64,000 nt of DNA from a bacterium (GTDB lineage: Bacteria; Sysuimicrobiota; Sysuimicrobiia; Sysuimicrobiales; Segetimicrobiaceae): NCBI GenBank assembly GCA_035307765.1, contig DATGHU010000005.1, forward strand, positions 118,446-182,445, in the 5' to 3' direction. The position numbers were made by a program, and so were the translations under genes. The notes beneath the pieces were generated by a model, which was not told where the DNA came from, did no database searches, and saw nothing but the letters and a program-made list of their open reading frames with translations. Below are positions 26,443 to 36,526 of this stretch, piece after piece (the stretch's first letter is position 1; each line of letters opens with the position of its first letter).

Positions 26443-27816
26443 TCACCGACCCCCGCCCCCGCGACGGGCGAGGTACCGCCCGGATCCCCCCGGCAGCCGC
26501 AGCGTGTCGCCATCCAAGAGCACCCGGCCGCGAAGAAAGCTCATCACCGGCCACCCGCGCACCCGCCGGCCGTGATACAGGGTGTAGCCGGATCCACCCA
26601 CCTGGCCCTCGCTGCGGATTTCCACCTCGCGCTCCGGATCGATGAGCACGAGGTCGGCATCCATGCCCGGAGCGATGACCCCCTTTCCGGCCAGGCCGAA
26701 GATGCGCGCGGGGGTCGCGGCGAGGACGCGGGCCAGTACTGTCGGCGGGATCCCGCGCCGCCGGCACGCATCCCACATGACGGGCAGCATCGTCTGCACG
26801 CCGGGAGCGCCGTACCAGCACTCGAAGATGTCGCGGAAGCCCCCGGCCTTCGTCTCGCGTGAATGGGGGGAATGGTCAGACCCGATCACCTGAATCCGCT
26901 CAGCGGAAAGATGGGGCCACAGCCCGGCGGCGGTCGCGCCGTCGCGCAACGGCGGTGAGATCTTCGCCAGCGGACCCCACCGTGCCAGTTCCTGATCGGT
27001 CAGCTCCAAGTACTGCGGGCAGGTCTCGGCCCACACCACCTGTCCTTCGCCCCGCGCCGCCGCGATGAGCTCGACGCCCCGCGGCGTGCTGACGTGCACC
27101 ATATAGAGGGGGCAGCCCGTCAACCGCGCGTACTGCAGGGCCTTGTGGATCGCCAGCCATTCCGCTTCGTCCGGGTGGGTCCACAGAAAATCCGCCGGGG
27201 CGACCCGCCCGCGGGCTCGCTGGATGGCGATCCGCCGATCGATCACTTCCCCGTCCTCGGCATGCACCAGCAACAGACCGCCCGCGGAGGCGATGGCCTC
27301 CATGGCGGAAAGGAGGTGGCCGTCGCTGGCCATGCGGCCGATGGACCGATAGGCCAGGAACAGTTTGAAAGACGGAATCCCCTCGGCGATCAGTCGGGGG
27401 ATCTCGTCCAGCACCCCGTCCCGTTCGGCGAGCCACGCGTGAAAGGAAAAATCAACGACGCCCTCGCGCGCGCCCAGATCGCGGAATTCGTTCAGCAGGT
27501 CAGAAGCGGAAACGCGCTCGGCCGCGCTCGGCAGGAGGTGGACGATGGCACTCGTTGCTCCGCCGCGCGCCGCCGCAGCCATCGTGATGGGGAGCGCATC
27601 GACATGGTGGCTGTGGATCTTGCAGTGGAGGTGGGCGTCGATGACGCCAGGGAACACAACTCTCCCTTCCGCATCGATGGTCCGCTCGGCCGCCTTGAGC
27701 GTCCCCGGCGCGCCGAGCGCGGCGATCCGTTCGTCGGCAATCCCGATGTCGAGCCGACGAACCGCGTCGGGGGTCACCACCTCCCCACCCCGGATCAACA
27801 GGTCAAACCGCTGCAC
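26443..27816 (-). CDS. Dihydropyrimidinase/hydantoinase/allantoinase-family amidohydrolase
   Basis: A 457-residue TIM-barrel cyclic amidohydrolase. Binuclear metal ligands are His62 and His64 (DAHLHCK), carboxylated Lys151 (SFKLFLAY), His185 (LLVHAEDGE), His241 (MVHVST) and Asp314 (GSDHSPH). It opens cyclic amides such as hydantoins, dihydropyrimidines or allantoin. The C-terminal sandwich domain is complete. It uses a GTG start without a strong ribosome binding site. An NCS2 nucleobase permease lies 1.3 kb away, consistent with pyrimidine or purine catabolism. Confidence 0.85.
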   Translation of the reverse strand: MQRFDLLIRGGEVVTPDAVRRLDIGIADERIAALGAPGTLKAAERTIDAEGRVVFPGVIDAHLHCKIHSHHVDALPITMAAAARGGATSAIVHLLPSAAERVSASDLLNEFRDLGAREGVVDFSFHAWLAERDGVLDEIPRLIAEGIPSFKLFLAYRSIGRMASDGHLLSAMEAIASAGGLLLVHAEDGEVIDRRIAIQRARGRVAPADFLWTHPDEAEWLAIHKALQYARLTGCPLYMVHVSTPRGVELIAAARGEGQVVWAETCPQYLELTDQELARWGPLAKISPPLRDGATAAGLWPHLSAERIQVIGSDHSPHSRETKAGGFRDIFECWYGAPGVQTMLPVMWDACRRRGIPPTVLARVLAATPARIFGLAGKGVIAPGMDADLVLIDPEREVEIRSEGQVGGSGYTLYHGRRVRGWPVMSFLRGRVLLDGDTLRLPGGSGRYLARRGGGGR

Positions 27817-28090
27817 GGGTATCTCTCAACGCGCCAACTTCCCACCTCGGACAACGGCTCCCCACGATTGTCCTACTCCCTCGATGTCGTCAGCCACATC
27901 TCAGGCCTGCCGAAGGTCGCAGCCGTCTCGTTCGCCGTCCCCCGGCGGTCTCGAGACGTGCTCACCTCCGGCTCGAGCCAGGTTCGGTCGTTGCGTGACC
28001 CGTTCCTGCCCCCAACGGCAGGGGCGGTCGATGGTGCCCATCGAATGGAATTGCGGTCTCACGTCTGACGCCGAGGGCAGAGGGCTCACC

Positions 28091-28954
28091 ATGAACACGC
28101 GGCGAGTGGTCCTCATCGGGGCGGCCGGATACATCGCCCAGCGCATGCTTCCGGAGCTCAACACACGATGGGAGTTGGTCCCGATCGACGTTCGAACGGC
28201 CGCGCGGGACGGGAAATCGATCCCGGGGCTGGTGGTCGCGGATCTCACTCGGCCGGATCGCAACGAATACCGCCAACACTTCCGCGGCGCCGACGCCGTG
28301 ATTCACTGCGGGTACGTCAGCGCCCCGGGCCTCGATGCCACCACCTGGCAGGACAACAGCGATGCCAAGTTCTGGGCGGAGTACCAAAACGTCGCGTTGG
28401 CCTACAACGTCTACAAGACGGCCCTCGAAGAAGGCGTCCGCCGTGTGGTCGTGGCCAGCTCCAACCACGCGGCGGATTACTACGAGCGCCTGATCTGGCA
28501 GGAGAAAATGGAAAGCGTCACCCCAGACATGCCGCCCCGGTCCGACAACTGGTACGGCTGGGCCAAAGGCGCCTACGAGCTCTTGGGGTTCGTCTTCGCC
28601 ACGGGCCAGGTCGAGGGCCGAAAGCTGGAGATCGTCCAATGGCGGATCGGCGCTCCGAGGGATGACGACATCGATCGAGTGCAGCGGGGGAATATCAAAG
28701 CGATGCACCGCGCTCTGGGCGCATATCTCTCCCGACGCGACCAGGTGCAGCAGGCGATCCGCATGGTCGAGACCGAGGACATCACCGACCAGCACGGCGT
28801 GCCCTTCTTGATCGTCTACGGCATCAGCGGCAACACCCACCGCTTCTGGAGCATCGCCAATGCCCGCCGGACGATCGGGTATGAACCCCAGGACGACAGC
28901 CAGGTGAACTTCGCCGACCGGATTGCGGCGATTGCTCGGGCGACCGGCACCTGA
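28091..28954 (+). CDS. NAD-dependent epimerase/dehydratase-family protein, uronate-dehydrogenase-like
   Basis: A 287-residue extended SDR. The dinucleotide motif reads GAAGYIA at 10-16 (last Gly replaced by Ala), with Asp33 for adenosine ribose. Ser123-Ser124 (VASSNHAADYY) and Tyr155-x3-Lys159 form the catalytic triad. The SSNH segment resembles uronate dehydrogenases. Start is ATG 28091; the frame upstream is not coding. It is divergent from the hydantoinase gene and 209 bp upstream of the permease. Confidence 0.8.
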   Translation: MNTRRVVLIGAAGYIAQRMLPELNTRWELVPIDVRTAARDGKSIPGLVVADLTRPDRNEYRQHFRGADAVIHCGYVSAPGLDATTWQDNSDAKFWAEYQNVALAYNVYKTALEEGVRRVVVASSNHAADYYERLIWQEKMESVTPDMPPRSDNWYGWAKGAYELLGFVFATGQVEGRKLEIVQWRIGAPRDDDIDRVQRGNIKAMHRALGAYLSRRDQVQQAIRMVETEDITDQHGVPFLIVYGISGNTHRFWSIANARRTIGYEPQDDSQVNFADRIAAIARATGT

Positions 28955-29163
28955 AGCGGCACACCGCTGCGGCAACATCCGCGGCCGGCGGAAGATCGGG
29001 CCATCGGGGATCCAGCATTGCCGCCGCGCGCGCCACCGCATTTCGCCGGCTCGGGGGCCACGGCCGGCGTGCAAACGCCGTCAGAGGAGAGGGACCTGAG
29101 CAGGCAGAACAAGCGAAGAGAACCGGTTTTGACGTCATACGTTGCCCAGGGGGGATAGCGCGT

Positions 29164-30477
29164 ATGGCCACAAACACCGTTCCCGGGGAACACGAAGCCA
29201 TCTACTATCCAGAAGATCGCCTGCCTTGGCTCCAAACGACCTTCCTCGGCATCCAGCATGTCATGGCCATGTTCGGGGCCACGGTGCTGGTACCGCTTAT
29301 CCTCGGATTCAACGTGAACACCGTGCTCTTCTTCAGTGGCGTGGCCACCCTGATCTTCCTCGCCATGACCGGGGGCAAGATCCCGAGCTACCTCGGGTCT
29401 TCCTTCTCCTTCATCGGATCGGTCCTCGCCATTCAGGGTGGTGCCGGGCACAATCAATCGCTCGCCTTCGGCGGGATTTTCATCGCGGGCGCGCTGTACT
29501 TTCTCGTCGGAGTGGTGGTCCACAAGGCCGGGGCTGAGGTCATCCGCTTTTTCATGCCTCCGGTCGTCACCGGCACGGTCGTCGCGGTGATCGGCCTTGC
29601 CCTCGCGGGCGTCGCCTGGGCAAACTACTCCAAAGGCCTCTTCACCGCATCGATCACGCTGCTCGCCGCCGTACTGGCGAGCGTCTATCTCCGCGGGTTC
29701 CTCCGGCTCCTGCCGATTCTTGTCGGGATCATTGTCGGCTATCTGGTTGCGGTGGTCGATCCGTCCTGCGCCGCGGCGTCGGCGGGCTGCCATGTCAACT
29801 TTGGCCTGGTGACCGGGGCGCAGTGGTTTGGCCACCCCCAGTTTAGTTTCCCCCCGCAGTTCAGCGTGAGGGCACTGAGCCTGTTCTGGTTCATTCCCAT
29901 TGTCCTCATCGCGGAAAATGCCGGTCACATCTATGCCATCAGCGGCTTGATGAAACGGGACCTGAGCGGGTCCCTCGGTCGGGCCTTCATGGGGGACGGG
30001 GTCGGAACGATGCTCAGTGCGCTCTTCGGGGGCACCGGAGAGACCACCTACGCGGAGAACATCGGAGTCATGGGCGTCACGCGGGTGTTCTCGATTCCGG
30101 TATACATCGTCGCTGCCGTGGCGGCGCTGCTGCTCGGGTTTATCCCAAAGTTTGGCGCTTTGGTCGACAGCATTCCGGTGAGCGTGCTCGGGGGCATCGA
30201 ATTATACCTGTTTGGACTCATCGCCGCGATCGGAGGCAAGATTTGGGTGGACGGTCGCGTAGACTTCTCCAACCGGGCCAACCTCGCCACCGCGGCGATT
30301 CCGCTCATCCTGGCGGCGGGCGGAGCAAGCATCAAGCACGGCGCCTTCGAGCTCAACAATCTGGGACTGGGCGCCCTCGGGGCGATTATCCTCTACCAGA
30401 TCCTGAGGCCTGGCATGGCCGACCGCGGGACGTCCAGCGCCCCCCCAGGCGTCCCGGCGGCCGCGAGCAAGCGGTAG
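29164..30477 (+). CDS. NCS2-family uracil/xanthine permease
   Basis: A 437-residue permease with about 12-14 membrane segments that imports a nucleobase with protons. It starts with LPWLQTTFLGIQHVMAMFG, the typical NCS2 opening, and carries the UraA-like GGTGETTYAENIGV stretch around residues 285-300 that forms part of the binding site (Glu residues there contact the base). Length and topology are normal. GGGGGGATAG precedes the ATG. With the hydantoinase it suggests uptake and breakdown of pyrimidines. Confidence 0.9.
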   Translation: MATNTVPGEHEAIYYPEDRLPWLQTTFLGIQHVMAMFGATVLVPLILGFNVNTVLFFSGVATLIFLAMTGGKIPSYLGSSFSFIGSVLAIQGGAGHNQSLAFGGIFIAGALYFLVGVVVHKAGAEVIRFFMPPVVTGTVVAVIGLALAGVAWANYSKGLFTASITLLAAVLASVYLRGFLRLLPILVGIIVGYLVAVVDPSCAAASAGCHVNFGLVTGAQWFGHPQFSFPPQFSVRALSLFWFIPIVLIAENAGHIYAISGLMKRDLSGSLGRAFMGDGVGTMLSALFGGTGETTYAENIGVMGVTRVFSIPVYIVAAVAALLLGFIPKFGALVDSIPVSVLGGIELYLFGLIAAIGGKIWVDGRVDFSNRANLATAAIPLILAAGGASIKHGAFELNNLGLGALGAIILYQILRPGMADRGTSSAPPGVPAAASKR

Positions 30478-30569
30478 ACGTTAAGAGAGGCGACCCGGGG
30501 GGGCAGCGAAGCTCTCCTGGCTGATTGCCGCCATCCTCCGGGGCAACGGGGGATCATGGGAGCACTCGC

Positions 30570-30596
30570 CGGGAGGGGGGGAACCTCGGCCTCCCG
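30570..30596. terminator. Weak hairpin between convergent genes
   Basis: A 7-bp stem (CGGGAGG at 30570-30576 with CCTCCCG at 30590-30596) and 13-nt loop in the 241-bp gap between the convergent permease and dppC-like genes. No T-run on either side, so it is only a possible bidirectional terminator. Confidence 0.25.
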
Positions 30597-30718
30597 CTCA
30601 TCGTTGCGACTCAACCTGGCGCCCACGCGACTCGCTTCCATTCCCGGACCGGTGTGGATGAACCGAGGGGTCGGCGAGGTCTTGCCTCGGACCGCGTTGT
30701 GAACCGGCCCGTGGGGGA

Positions 30719-31591
30719 TTAGCGCAGCGATCGAAGCCTCGGATCAAAGGCATCACGGACCGCGTCCCCCAGCAAGTTGAACCCCAATACCGCCAGGAAG
30801 ATCGCCACCCCAGGAAACGTCGGATACCACCACGCGTCGACCATATAGCTGCGCGCCTGAGCGATAATCGCCCCCCATTCGGGTGTCGGCGGTTGAGCGC
30901 CCAGCCCGATAAAGCTCAAGCCTGCCGTTGCGAGAATCGCATACCCGACATCGATCGAGGCCTGAATCACGACGGTCGTCCCGACGTTTGGCAGGAGATG
31001 GCGGAGGAGGATGCGGCTGCCGCCCGTCCCGACGGAGACCGCTGCGAGGACGAATTCTTGCTGCCGCAGCGAAAGGAGCTGCCCGCGAACGAGGCGTGTG
31101 TACCACGGCCACCAGGAGAGCGCGATCGCGACCATCGCGTTGTACAAGCCCGGCCCGAGCGTCGCGGCAATCGCGATCGCCAGCACAAGCCGCGGGAACG
31201 CCAGGAAGACGTCGGTGGTGCGCATGATCGCTTCGTCCGCCCAGCCCCCCGCCGACCCGGCGATCAAGCCCAACCCGACGCCCAGGGTCATTGCGATCGC
31301 CAGCACCATCGCGCTGACGCTGAGCGAAATGCGCGCACCGGTCATTACGCGGCTCAGCAGATCCCGGCCCAGGTCGTCGGTCCCAAACCAATGGCGTGGC
31401 GACGGTGGAAGGAGCTTGTCGGCGACGGAGATGCGCAGAGGATCAAACGGCGCCGCCGCCGGGCCGAACAGCGCCAACAGAATGAGAAAGATGACGATGG
31501 CGGCCCCGATCCACGCCGCGGGAATCTGGGCAAGGAGCCGAACCGACCGCGCAAGATAACTAGTACCGTATGCGCGGGTCGATGAAGGCAT
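30719..31591 (-). CDS. ABC transporter permease, dipeptide/nickel type (DppC-like)
   Basis: A 290-residue membrane permease with about six helices. The HWFGTDDLGRDLLSRV segment after helix 1 is the classic DppC/OppC signature, and the EAA-type loop (residues about 175-205, ending LRHLLPNV) contacts the ATPase. It overlaps the dppB-like gene by 32 bp. With the binding protein it imports peptides or related solutes. No ATPase genes are in the window, so they must be elsewhere. Confidence 0.9.
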   Translation of the reverse strand: MPSSTRAYGTSYLARSVRLLAQIPAAWIGAAIVIFLILLALFGPAAAPFDPLRISVADKLLPPSPRHWFGTDDLGRDLLSRVMTGARISLSVSAMVLAIAMTLGVGLGLIAGSAGGWADEAIMRTTDVFLAFPRLVLAIAIAATLGPGLYNAMVAIALSWWPWYTRLVRGQLLSLRQQEFVLAAVSVGTGGSRILLRHLLPNVGTTVVIQASIDVGYAILATAGLSFIGLGAQPPTPEWGAIIAQARSYMVDAWWYPTFPGVAIFLAVLGFNLLGDAVRDAFDPRLRSLR

Positions 31592-32564
31592 AGAGCAGGT
31601 CCACCGCGAGATTGATGAGCACGAACGCCACCGTGAGGAGCAGCGAGGTGCCCATGATCGCCGAATAGTCCAGTGCGGTGATCGCGTTCACACTGTACAA
31701 TCCCACTCCTGGCCAGTTAAAAATCAACTCCACCAGGAACACCCCGCCGAGGAGACCGCTCGCGTACAGGCCGAGCACGGTGACGATCGGGATCAGGGCA
31801 TTCCGGAGGCCGTGCCGGAGGAATATACGCGTGGGGACAAGGCCCTTCGCCCACGCCGTTCGCATGTAATCCTGGGAGAGCACTTCGAGCATCGTTGAGC
31901 GCGTCATCCGAACCGTGGGAGCGAGCGACGCGAGGGCGAGGGTCAGACTAGGGAGCGCCAGGTGCGCCAGCGCGCTGCGCAACCCGGCGAGGTTTCCCGT
32001 GGCCAGGCTGTCGATCACGTACAATCCGGTCAGGTGGGACGGCGGGAGCGCCGTGATTCCCAGCCGACCGGACAGCGGGAACCACCCCAACCACCTCGAC
32101 AATCCGAGCTGCAACAGGAGCCCGAAGAAGAAGATCGGAAAAGAGAGACCACTCAGGCTGAGGACCTGGGCGATCAAATCGATCGCGCTGCCACGCCGGA
32201 TCGCCGCGATGATGCCAAGAGGGACCGCGAGCAAGATCGTCAGCACCATCGCAGATACCGCAAGCTCGATCGTCGCCGGGAAGTACTGCATCAAATCGCC
32301 CGACACCGAACTGTCGGTCTGCATGGACACACCCAGGTCCCCACGCGCCAGCTTCGCGAGATACACCAGGTACTGCTCGGGCAGGGGGCGATCCAAACCA
32401 AACGCGTGGCGCACGGCCGCAATCTGCTCGGGCCCAGCGTGCTCGCCGGCGATCAACTTGGCAGGGTCGGCCGGCACGAGATGGGTGAGGGAAAAGAGAA
32501 GGAGGCTCACCCCCACCAGGAGGGGCGGGAGCAGGGCGAGCCTCCTGAGAACGTATGCGCCCAA
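31560..32564 (-). CDS. ABC transporter permease, dipeptide/nickel type (DppB-like)
   Basis: A 334-residue permease. The opening LRRLALLPPLLVGVSLLLFSLTHL is trimmed here to its pattern: a basic start then a long helix, followed by the DppB-specific periplasmic region with FGLDRPLPEQY, then five more helices and the EAA loop near RHGLRNALIP. The TTG at 32564 is chosen because it directly precedes the first helix and lies 14 nt after the binding-protein stop. A longer frame read runs back into that gene and is rejected. Confidence 0.85.
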   Translation of the reverse strand: MGAYVLRRLALLPPLLVGVSLLLFSLTHLVPADPAKLIAGEHAGPEQIAAVRHAFGLDRPLPEQYLVYLAKLARGDLGVSMQTDSSVSGDLMQYFPATIELAVSAMVLTILLAVPLGIIAAIRRGSAIDLIAQVLSLSGLSFPIFFFGLLLQLGLSRWLGWFPLSGRLGITALPPSHLTGLYVIDSLATGNLAGLRSALAHLALPSLTLALASLAPTVRMTRSTMLEVLSQDYMRTAWAKGLVPTRIFLRHGLRNALIPIVTVLGLYASGLLGGVFLVELIFNWPGVGLYSVNAITALDYSAIMGTSLLLTVAFVLINLAVDLLYAFIDPRIRY

Positions 32565-32578
32565 TCGGCGGAACGCTC

Positions 32579-34207
32579 TTAACTCTTGTGGATCGCGTAC
32601 AAGTCGAACGTATTCCCCAACAACGGATTGTAGACGTAACCCTGGACGTTGGACCGGACCGCCACCTGGTTGATCAGCGTGCCGATGAAGATTGCCGGCG
32701 CCTCTTGCACGATGATCTTCTGGGACTCCTTGAAGAGCTGGGTCCGTTTTTGTTGATCGGTCATCCCATTCGCTTGCGCCATCATCTGCTCGACCTTGTC
32801 GTTGGCGTAGAAGCTGAAGTTCCACCCGGCCGATCCCCACGCGTCCTTGCCGAACGTCGCCAGGATCATCGCCGAGGGGTCCGCGTAGTCCGGATAATTG
32901 CGGACGGGCAGGAGGTCGGGCGCGGTCTCGGGCTTCGCGGCCTTGTCCAGCAGGACGGATGAGGTGAGCTCCTGGATGTTGACGCCGATGTTGAGAGTTT
33001 TGAGCTGTCCCTGGAGAATCTCTGCGGCCTTGCGAAACGTGGGGTCTCCGGCAAAGAGAAAACAGCTTAGGCTGAACCCACCGTTCGGGTGGCTCGACTC
33101 ACTGAGCAGCTGCTTGGCTTTCTGCATATTGAAACTATATGGTTTGTCGGACGCTGACAGGTGCGCAGGATCATTGTTGGGCAACGGACCGTACAGCGGA
33201 TCGAGGTGCCCGTTGAAGATCAGGTCTTTTGCGCTCGGGTAGTCGAAGGCGTAGGATAGGGCCTGCCGGATTTTCGGGTCTTTGAGCGGCTCACGCTGAC
33301 AGTTCATCGCGATGTAGAAGATGCGCATCGTTGGGAACTCGAGAATCTTGATCCCAGGTTCTTTGACCACGGCCTGGATGACATCGGGCGCCACGACCGT
33401 GAGGACATCGGCGTCACCCCCCTCGAGCATCAGGCGCTGGGTGGATGCCTCGGGCACGATCTTGAAGATAATGCGCTTCAGGTGAGAACCCTGCCACCCG
33501 CCCCAGTACCCGGGGAACGCCGATAGCACAACCTGCCCGGCGCCCTTGTCATAGCTCTCCAACACGTAAGGCCCAGTGCCGACCTCGTGATCCTTGAGCC
33601 ACCCCTGGCCAAGGTCGTCCCCCTGGGCGTGATCCGCGATCGCCTTTGGGCTGACCATCAGGGCCCCGGAGACCGCGGCCAACTTGGCGACAAACGCCGC
33701 GTCGGGGCCGGTGAGCGAAAACCTGACCGTCAACGGGTCGGGGGCGTCGACCTTCGCCACGGTCCCCTTGAAAGCATACGCCAGCCCGCGGTTAATCTTG
33801 ATCAAGCGCTCGACGGCAATCTTCACGGCCTCCGACGTCAATGTCGTGCCGTCGTGAAACCGCACACCCGGGCGGAGTTTGAAAGTCCACTCCCGTGCAT
33901 CCGGCGTGCCCTTCCAAGAGGTCGCAAGCCGTGGAATGATCTCGGGGGTACCGCCTTTCAGGGACACGAGGCCCTCGTAGAATCCGCGTGTAATCACCAG
34001 GGTATTGTCGTACACGATCTGAGGGTCGAACGTCTGCACCACCAGTCCCTGCGCAACGGCCAGCGTATCCGGTCCGACCGCAGCGGCAGCAGCCTTCCTG
34101 AGCTGGAACAACCCCCCGAGCCCAGCAGCGCCTGCCCCGAGCACGGCGGCGCCCAGTCCTGCCGTTTGGAGCAGGCTCCGGCGGGAAAGTCGATCACTCC
34201 CTGTCAT
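32579..34207 (-). CDS. ABC transporter substrate-binding protein, family 5 (peptide type)
   Basis: A 542-residue extracytoplasmic binding protein. The N-terminus has a twin-arginine-like motif (SRRSLLQ, residues 8-14) before a hydrophobic stretch ending near AAAA, so Tat export is likely. The mature part has the two-lobe SBP_bac_5 fold, with WTFKLRPGVRFHDG near residue 110 and EVGTGPYVLESY near 205. It is the first gene of the transport operon, with GGAGGAGGG before the ATG. Peptides are the default ligand, but family 5 proteins also bind nickel and opines. Confidence 0.9.
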   Translation of the reverse strand: MTGSDRLSRRSLLQTAGLGAAVLGAGAAGLGGLFQLRKAAAAAVGPDTLAVAQGLVVQTFDPQIVYDNTLVITRGFYEGLVSLKGGTPEIIPRLATSWKGTPDAREWTFKLRPGVRFHDGTTLTSEAVKIAVERLIKINRGLAYAFKGTVAKVDAPDPLTVRFSLTGPDAAFVAKLAAVSGALMVSPKAIADHAQGDDLGQGWLKDHEVGTGPYVLESYDKGAGQVVLSAFPGYWGGWQGSHLKRIIFKIVPEASTQRLMLEGGDADVLTVVAPDVIQAVVKEPGIKILEFPTMRIFYIAMNCQREPLKDPKIRQALSYAFDYPSAKDLIFNGHLDPLYGPLPNNDPAHLSASDKPYSFNMQKAKQLLSESSHPNGGFSLSCFLFAGDPTFRKAAEILQGQLKTLNIGVNIQELTSSVLLDKAAKPETAPDLLPVRNYPDYADPSAMILATFGKDAWGSAGWNFSFYANDKVEQMMAQANGMTDQQKRTQLFKESQKIIVQEAPAIFIGTLINQVAVRSNVQGYVYNPLLGNTFDLYAIHKS

Positions 34208-34570
34208 CTTGTCCCTCCTCCGGGTCTGTGCCCCACCATGATGGGGCCGTCAGGTGCATGGCGCCGGAAATGCCGCGAATCGGGCGGACTGCTCGCGGGG
34301 GAGGCCATCCAGCCGATTGTGGGCGTGAACGACGTCGCCAAGAGACCGCCGCGATGTTCTTCCGCGGTCGACTCAAGCCGGCGGCCCCACCGGGAACGCG
34401 CCCAGGGAGGCTGATACGATGTTGCTGCAAATCTTCCACCGCAATTGGCCGAGACGTTTCGCTGACCGTTGCTTGGAGTCCTCCAACGGAATGGCAGACG
34501 TTCCGCGCCGCGCGCCCCCCGCCGTTCGAATGGAACGCGGGTCCAGTGGAGGGTAGTAGATTACGGCTTC
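34208..34570. other. Intergenic region upstream of the peptide-transport operon
   Basis: About 360 bp without a gene. It must hold the promoter for the minus-strand binding-protein gene. CTGCAAATCTTCC at 34425-34437 resembles the repeated Lrp-like 15-mer found at 13785 and 42471. No clear -35/-10 pair was identified. Confidence 0.35.
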
Positions 34571-36244
34571 TCAACTCACCCGCGCAAGGCAGCGCTCCAC
34601 CGCAGCGCGGGCTTCGCGTAGCGCCGCGATCACGGCGTTCCGGCCCCGCACGAGGTCCACCAGCAGGAACCTGGCCGCATCACTCTCGCGTGGGAGCGAG
34701 GCCAATCTCCGGGCCGCGGCGAGCCGCGGGAGGAACTCGTTGTCGAGGGCCGGGTCATGTGAAAACCGACCGGCGGAGGTGTACGTCGCGGGAATCAACG
34801 TGCGGCAGAGTGCCAGAAGACAGGCGTTGATCTCTCGGGCGCGGACCCCGGCGGCGCTCGCCGAGACCTGTTGGAGCCGTCCGCAGGCATCTTCCAAGCC
34901 GACGGCGGCGGCGGTGGCGGCTGAGAGATCAAACGCGCTCCCCGCCTCGCGTGCGAGGCCTTCGAGGCTCGCCCGAAGGTCCGCGGCACCGGCCAACGCG
35001 TTCAACGGCAGCAGTTCGCCGCTCAGCCACCGATCCACCACCAGGGCAAAGATTTTGGCGTCCCGCACGAGGCGCACCGGGTCGATCTTGTCAACCGTGT
35101 CGTGGGGAGTGTGCCACCACCACCCCAAACTCCCGTCCGTTTGATGGGAAAGCGAACCGAGGATGGACGGGATGCCCACGCCGAGGAACGACTGGTCGGA
35201 GTCCCGTCCGACGCGTTTGCCGTTGAGTTCGGCTTGTGCGACCTGCCGGACAGCCCACGCACCCAGCTCCAGAGTCTCGGGCATGGAGTTTGTGACGAAC
35301 CGGTCGGCGGCGATCCCGCCGACGGAGTCGATATTCACATGGGCTACGCAGTGCTCAGCGAGGTCGAACCAGTGATGGTCCACGTACCACGCGGACGAGG
35401 AGTACCGCCCGTGCGAGTGCCCGGACCAGAATGCCAGCCGCAGGCCGCGGCGAAAATCTGCGCGGCGGGACGCGAGCACCCGGGCAACCTCCAACATTGT
35501 GGCGTTGGCGCTGCCGTTGTCCATCGCCCCCAGGTGCCACCCGTCCAAGTGCCCGGAAAAGAGGACGAACTGCTCAGGATCGGCCTCGGAGTGCCCGGGG
35601 CGAAGGTCGGCAATCACGATCGGGGTATTGGTCCACTTGGTCTCCACGGCCGCTGTCATGTGCACGTCCACCCGGGCTTTGGCGCACAACTCCCGCAGCA
35701 TCTCTCCGTCGGCACGATGGACCGAAAGCAGAGGGATGCGGGGAAGCGCCTGGATCGTGCTGGCCGCCGGATTCCCCCAGATCGGCGAGACGCACATCTC
35801 GTGGGCGTGCCTGCCGCTGATGAAGATCAGACCCCGCACCCCCGCTCGGGTTCCTTCAACCGCCTGTTCGGGAGTCGCCATGTCGTCCACCAGGGCCACC
35901 TTCCCCTTGGCCCCCGCACGGGCGTACTCGTCGGGGGTGCCCTTGCCGACGTACACCAGCTCCCCGATGACACCGGAAGGATCCGTCTTCACTCCCATCG
36001 AGTGCGTGATGCAGAAGATTTCCCGGCTCTCCGGGGCAGTCATCCGCAGCGTCGCGGGGCCGGGGAGGCTGATGTAGGCGTCGTGAACGAGAATCTGGGT
36101 GGTATATCCAAACTCCCGGAGCTGGCCTTCCACATACGCCGCGGCCGCCCGTTCCTCGGCGGTGCCGGACAAGCGCGTCCACTTTGCGATGGTTCGATGG
36201 TATTCGACGAGGTGCGATGGAGAGATGAGCTTCAGGTCGATCAC
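34571..36244 (-). CDS. M28-family peptidase with PA domain, atypical active site
   Basis: A 557-residue protein with a PA-like insertion (about 85-200) inside an M28 zinc-peptidase fold. His232 (FSGHLDGWH) and Asp242 (MDNGSAN) are metal ligands and Asp306 (NIDSVG) and the late HTPHDT histidine fit the second site. Where aminopeptidases carry the Glu-Glu general base, this one reads FWSGHSHGRYS. That GHSHG form occurs in a known subgroup of unclear function. No signal peptide. Start is GTG 36244 with GGAGGAGGG seven bases upstream. A C-terminal helical extension (about 445-557) is extra. It lies upstream of the peptide importer on the same strand. Confidence 0.75.
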   Translation of the reverse strand: MIDLKLISPSHLVEYHRTIAKWTRLSGTAEERAAAAYVEGQLREFGYTTQILVHDAYISLPGPATLRMTAPESREIFCITHSMGVKTDPSGVIGELVYVGKGTPDEYARAGAKGKVALVDDMATPEQAVEGTRAGVRGLIFISGRHAHEMCVSPIWGNPAASTIQALPRIPLLSVHRADGEMLRELCAKARVDVHMTAAVETKWTNTPIVIADLRPGHSEADPEQFVLFSGHLDGWHLGAMDNGSANATMLEVARVLASRRADFRRGLRLAFWSGHSHGRYSSSAWYVDHHWFDLAEHCVAHVNIDSVGGIAADRFVTNSMPETLELGAWAVRQVAQAELNGKRVGRDSDQSFLGVGIPSILGSLSHQTDGSLGWWWHTPHDTVDKIDPVRLVRDAKIFALVVDRWLSGELLPLNALAGAADLRASLEGLAREAGSAFDLSAATAAAVGLEDACGRLQQVSASAAGVRAREINACLLALCRTLIPATYTSAGRFSHDPALDNEFLPRLAAARRLASLPRESDAARFLLVDLVRGRNAVIAALREARAAVERCLARVS

Positions 36245-36526
36245 AGACGTCCCTCCTCCAACCAACCCTGACATGGGGCGGATCCCTATGCGTCGTCGGG
36301 AGCGGGAGGTCCTGGATTCGATATCAAAGATGCTGCATCCCACGTCCGCTTCGGCGACCGCTCAAAGATCTTCCGCTCCGCGAACCGATCAGCGGCCGAT
36401 AGCGAATGCGGTCCCCGGAACTGCCGGCCGAGACCTGCAATGAACCCGCACCCTCCGCGCCCTGCCGGTCATTGCCGAAAATACTTGCGAGGGTGAGTCC
36501 CCCCTGCGCGGACACCCCGATTGCAC

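Noticed and set aside
31560-32840. A 426-codon frame for the DppB-like permease
   Set aside because: The first 92 codons overlap the binding-protein gene and lack permease features.
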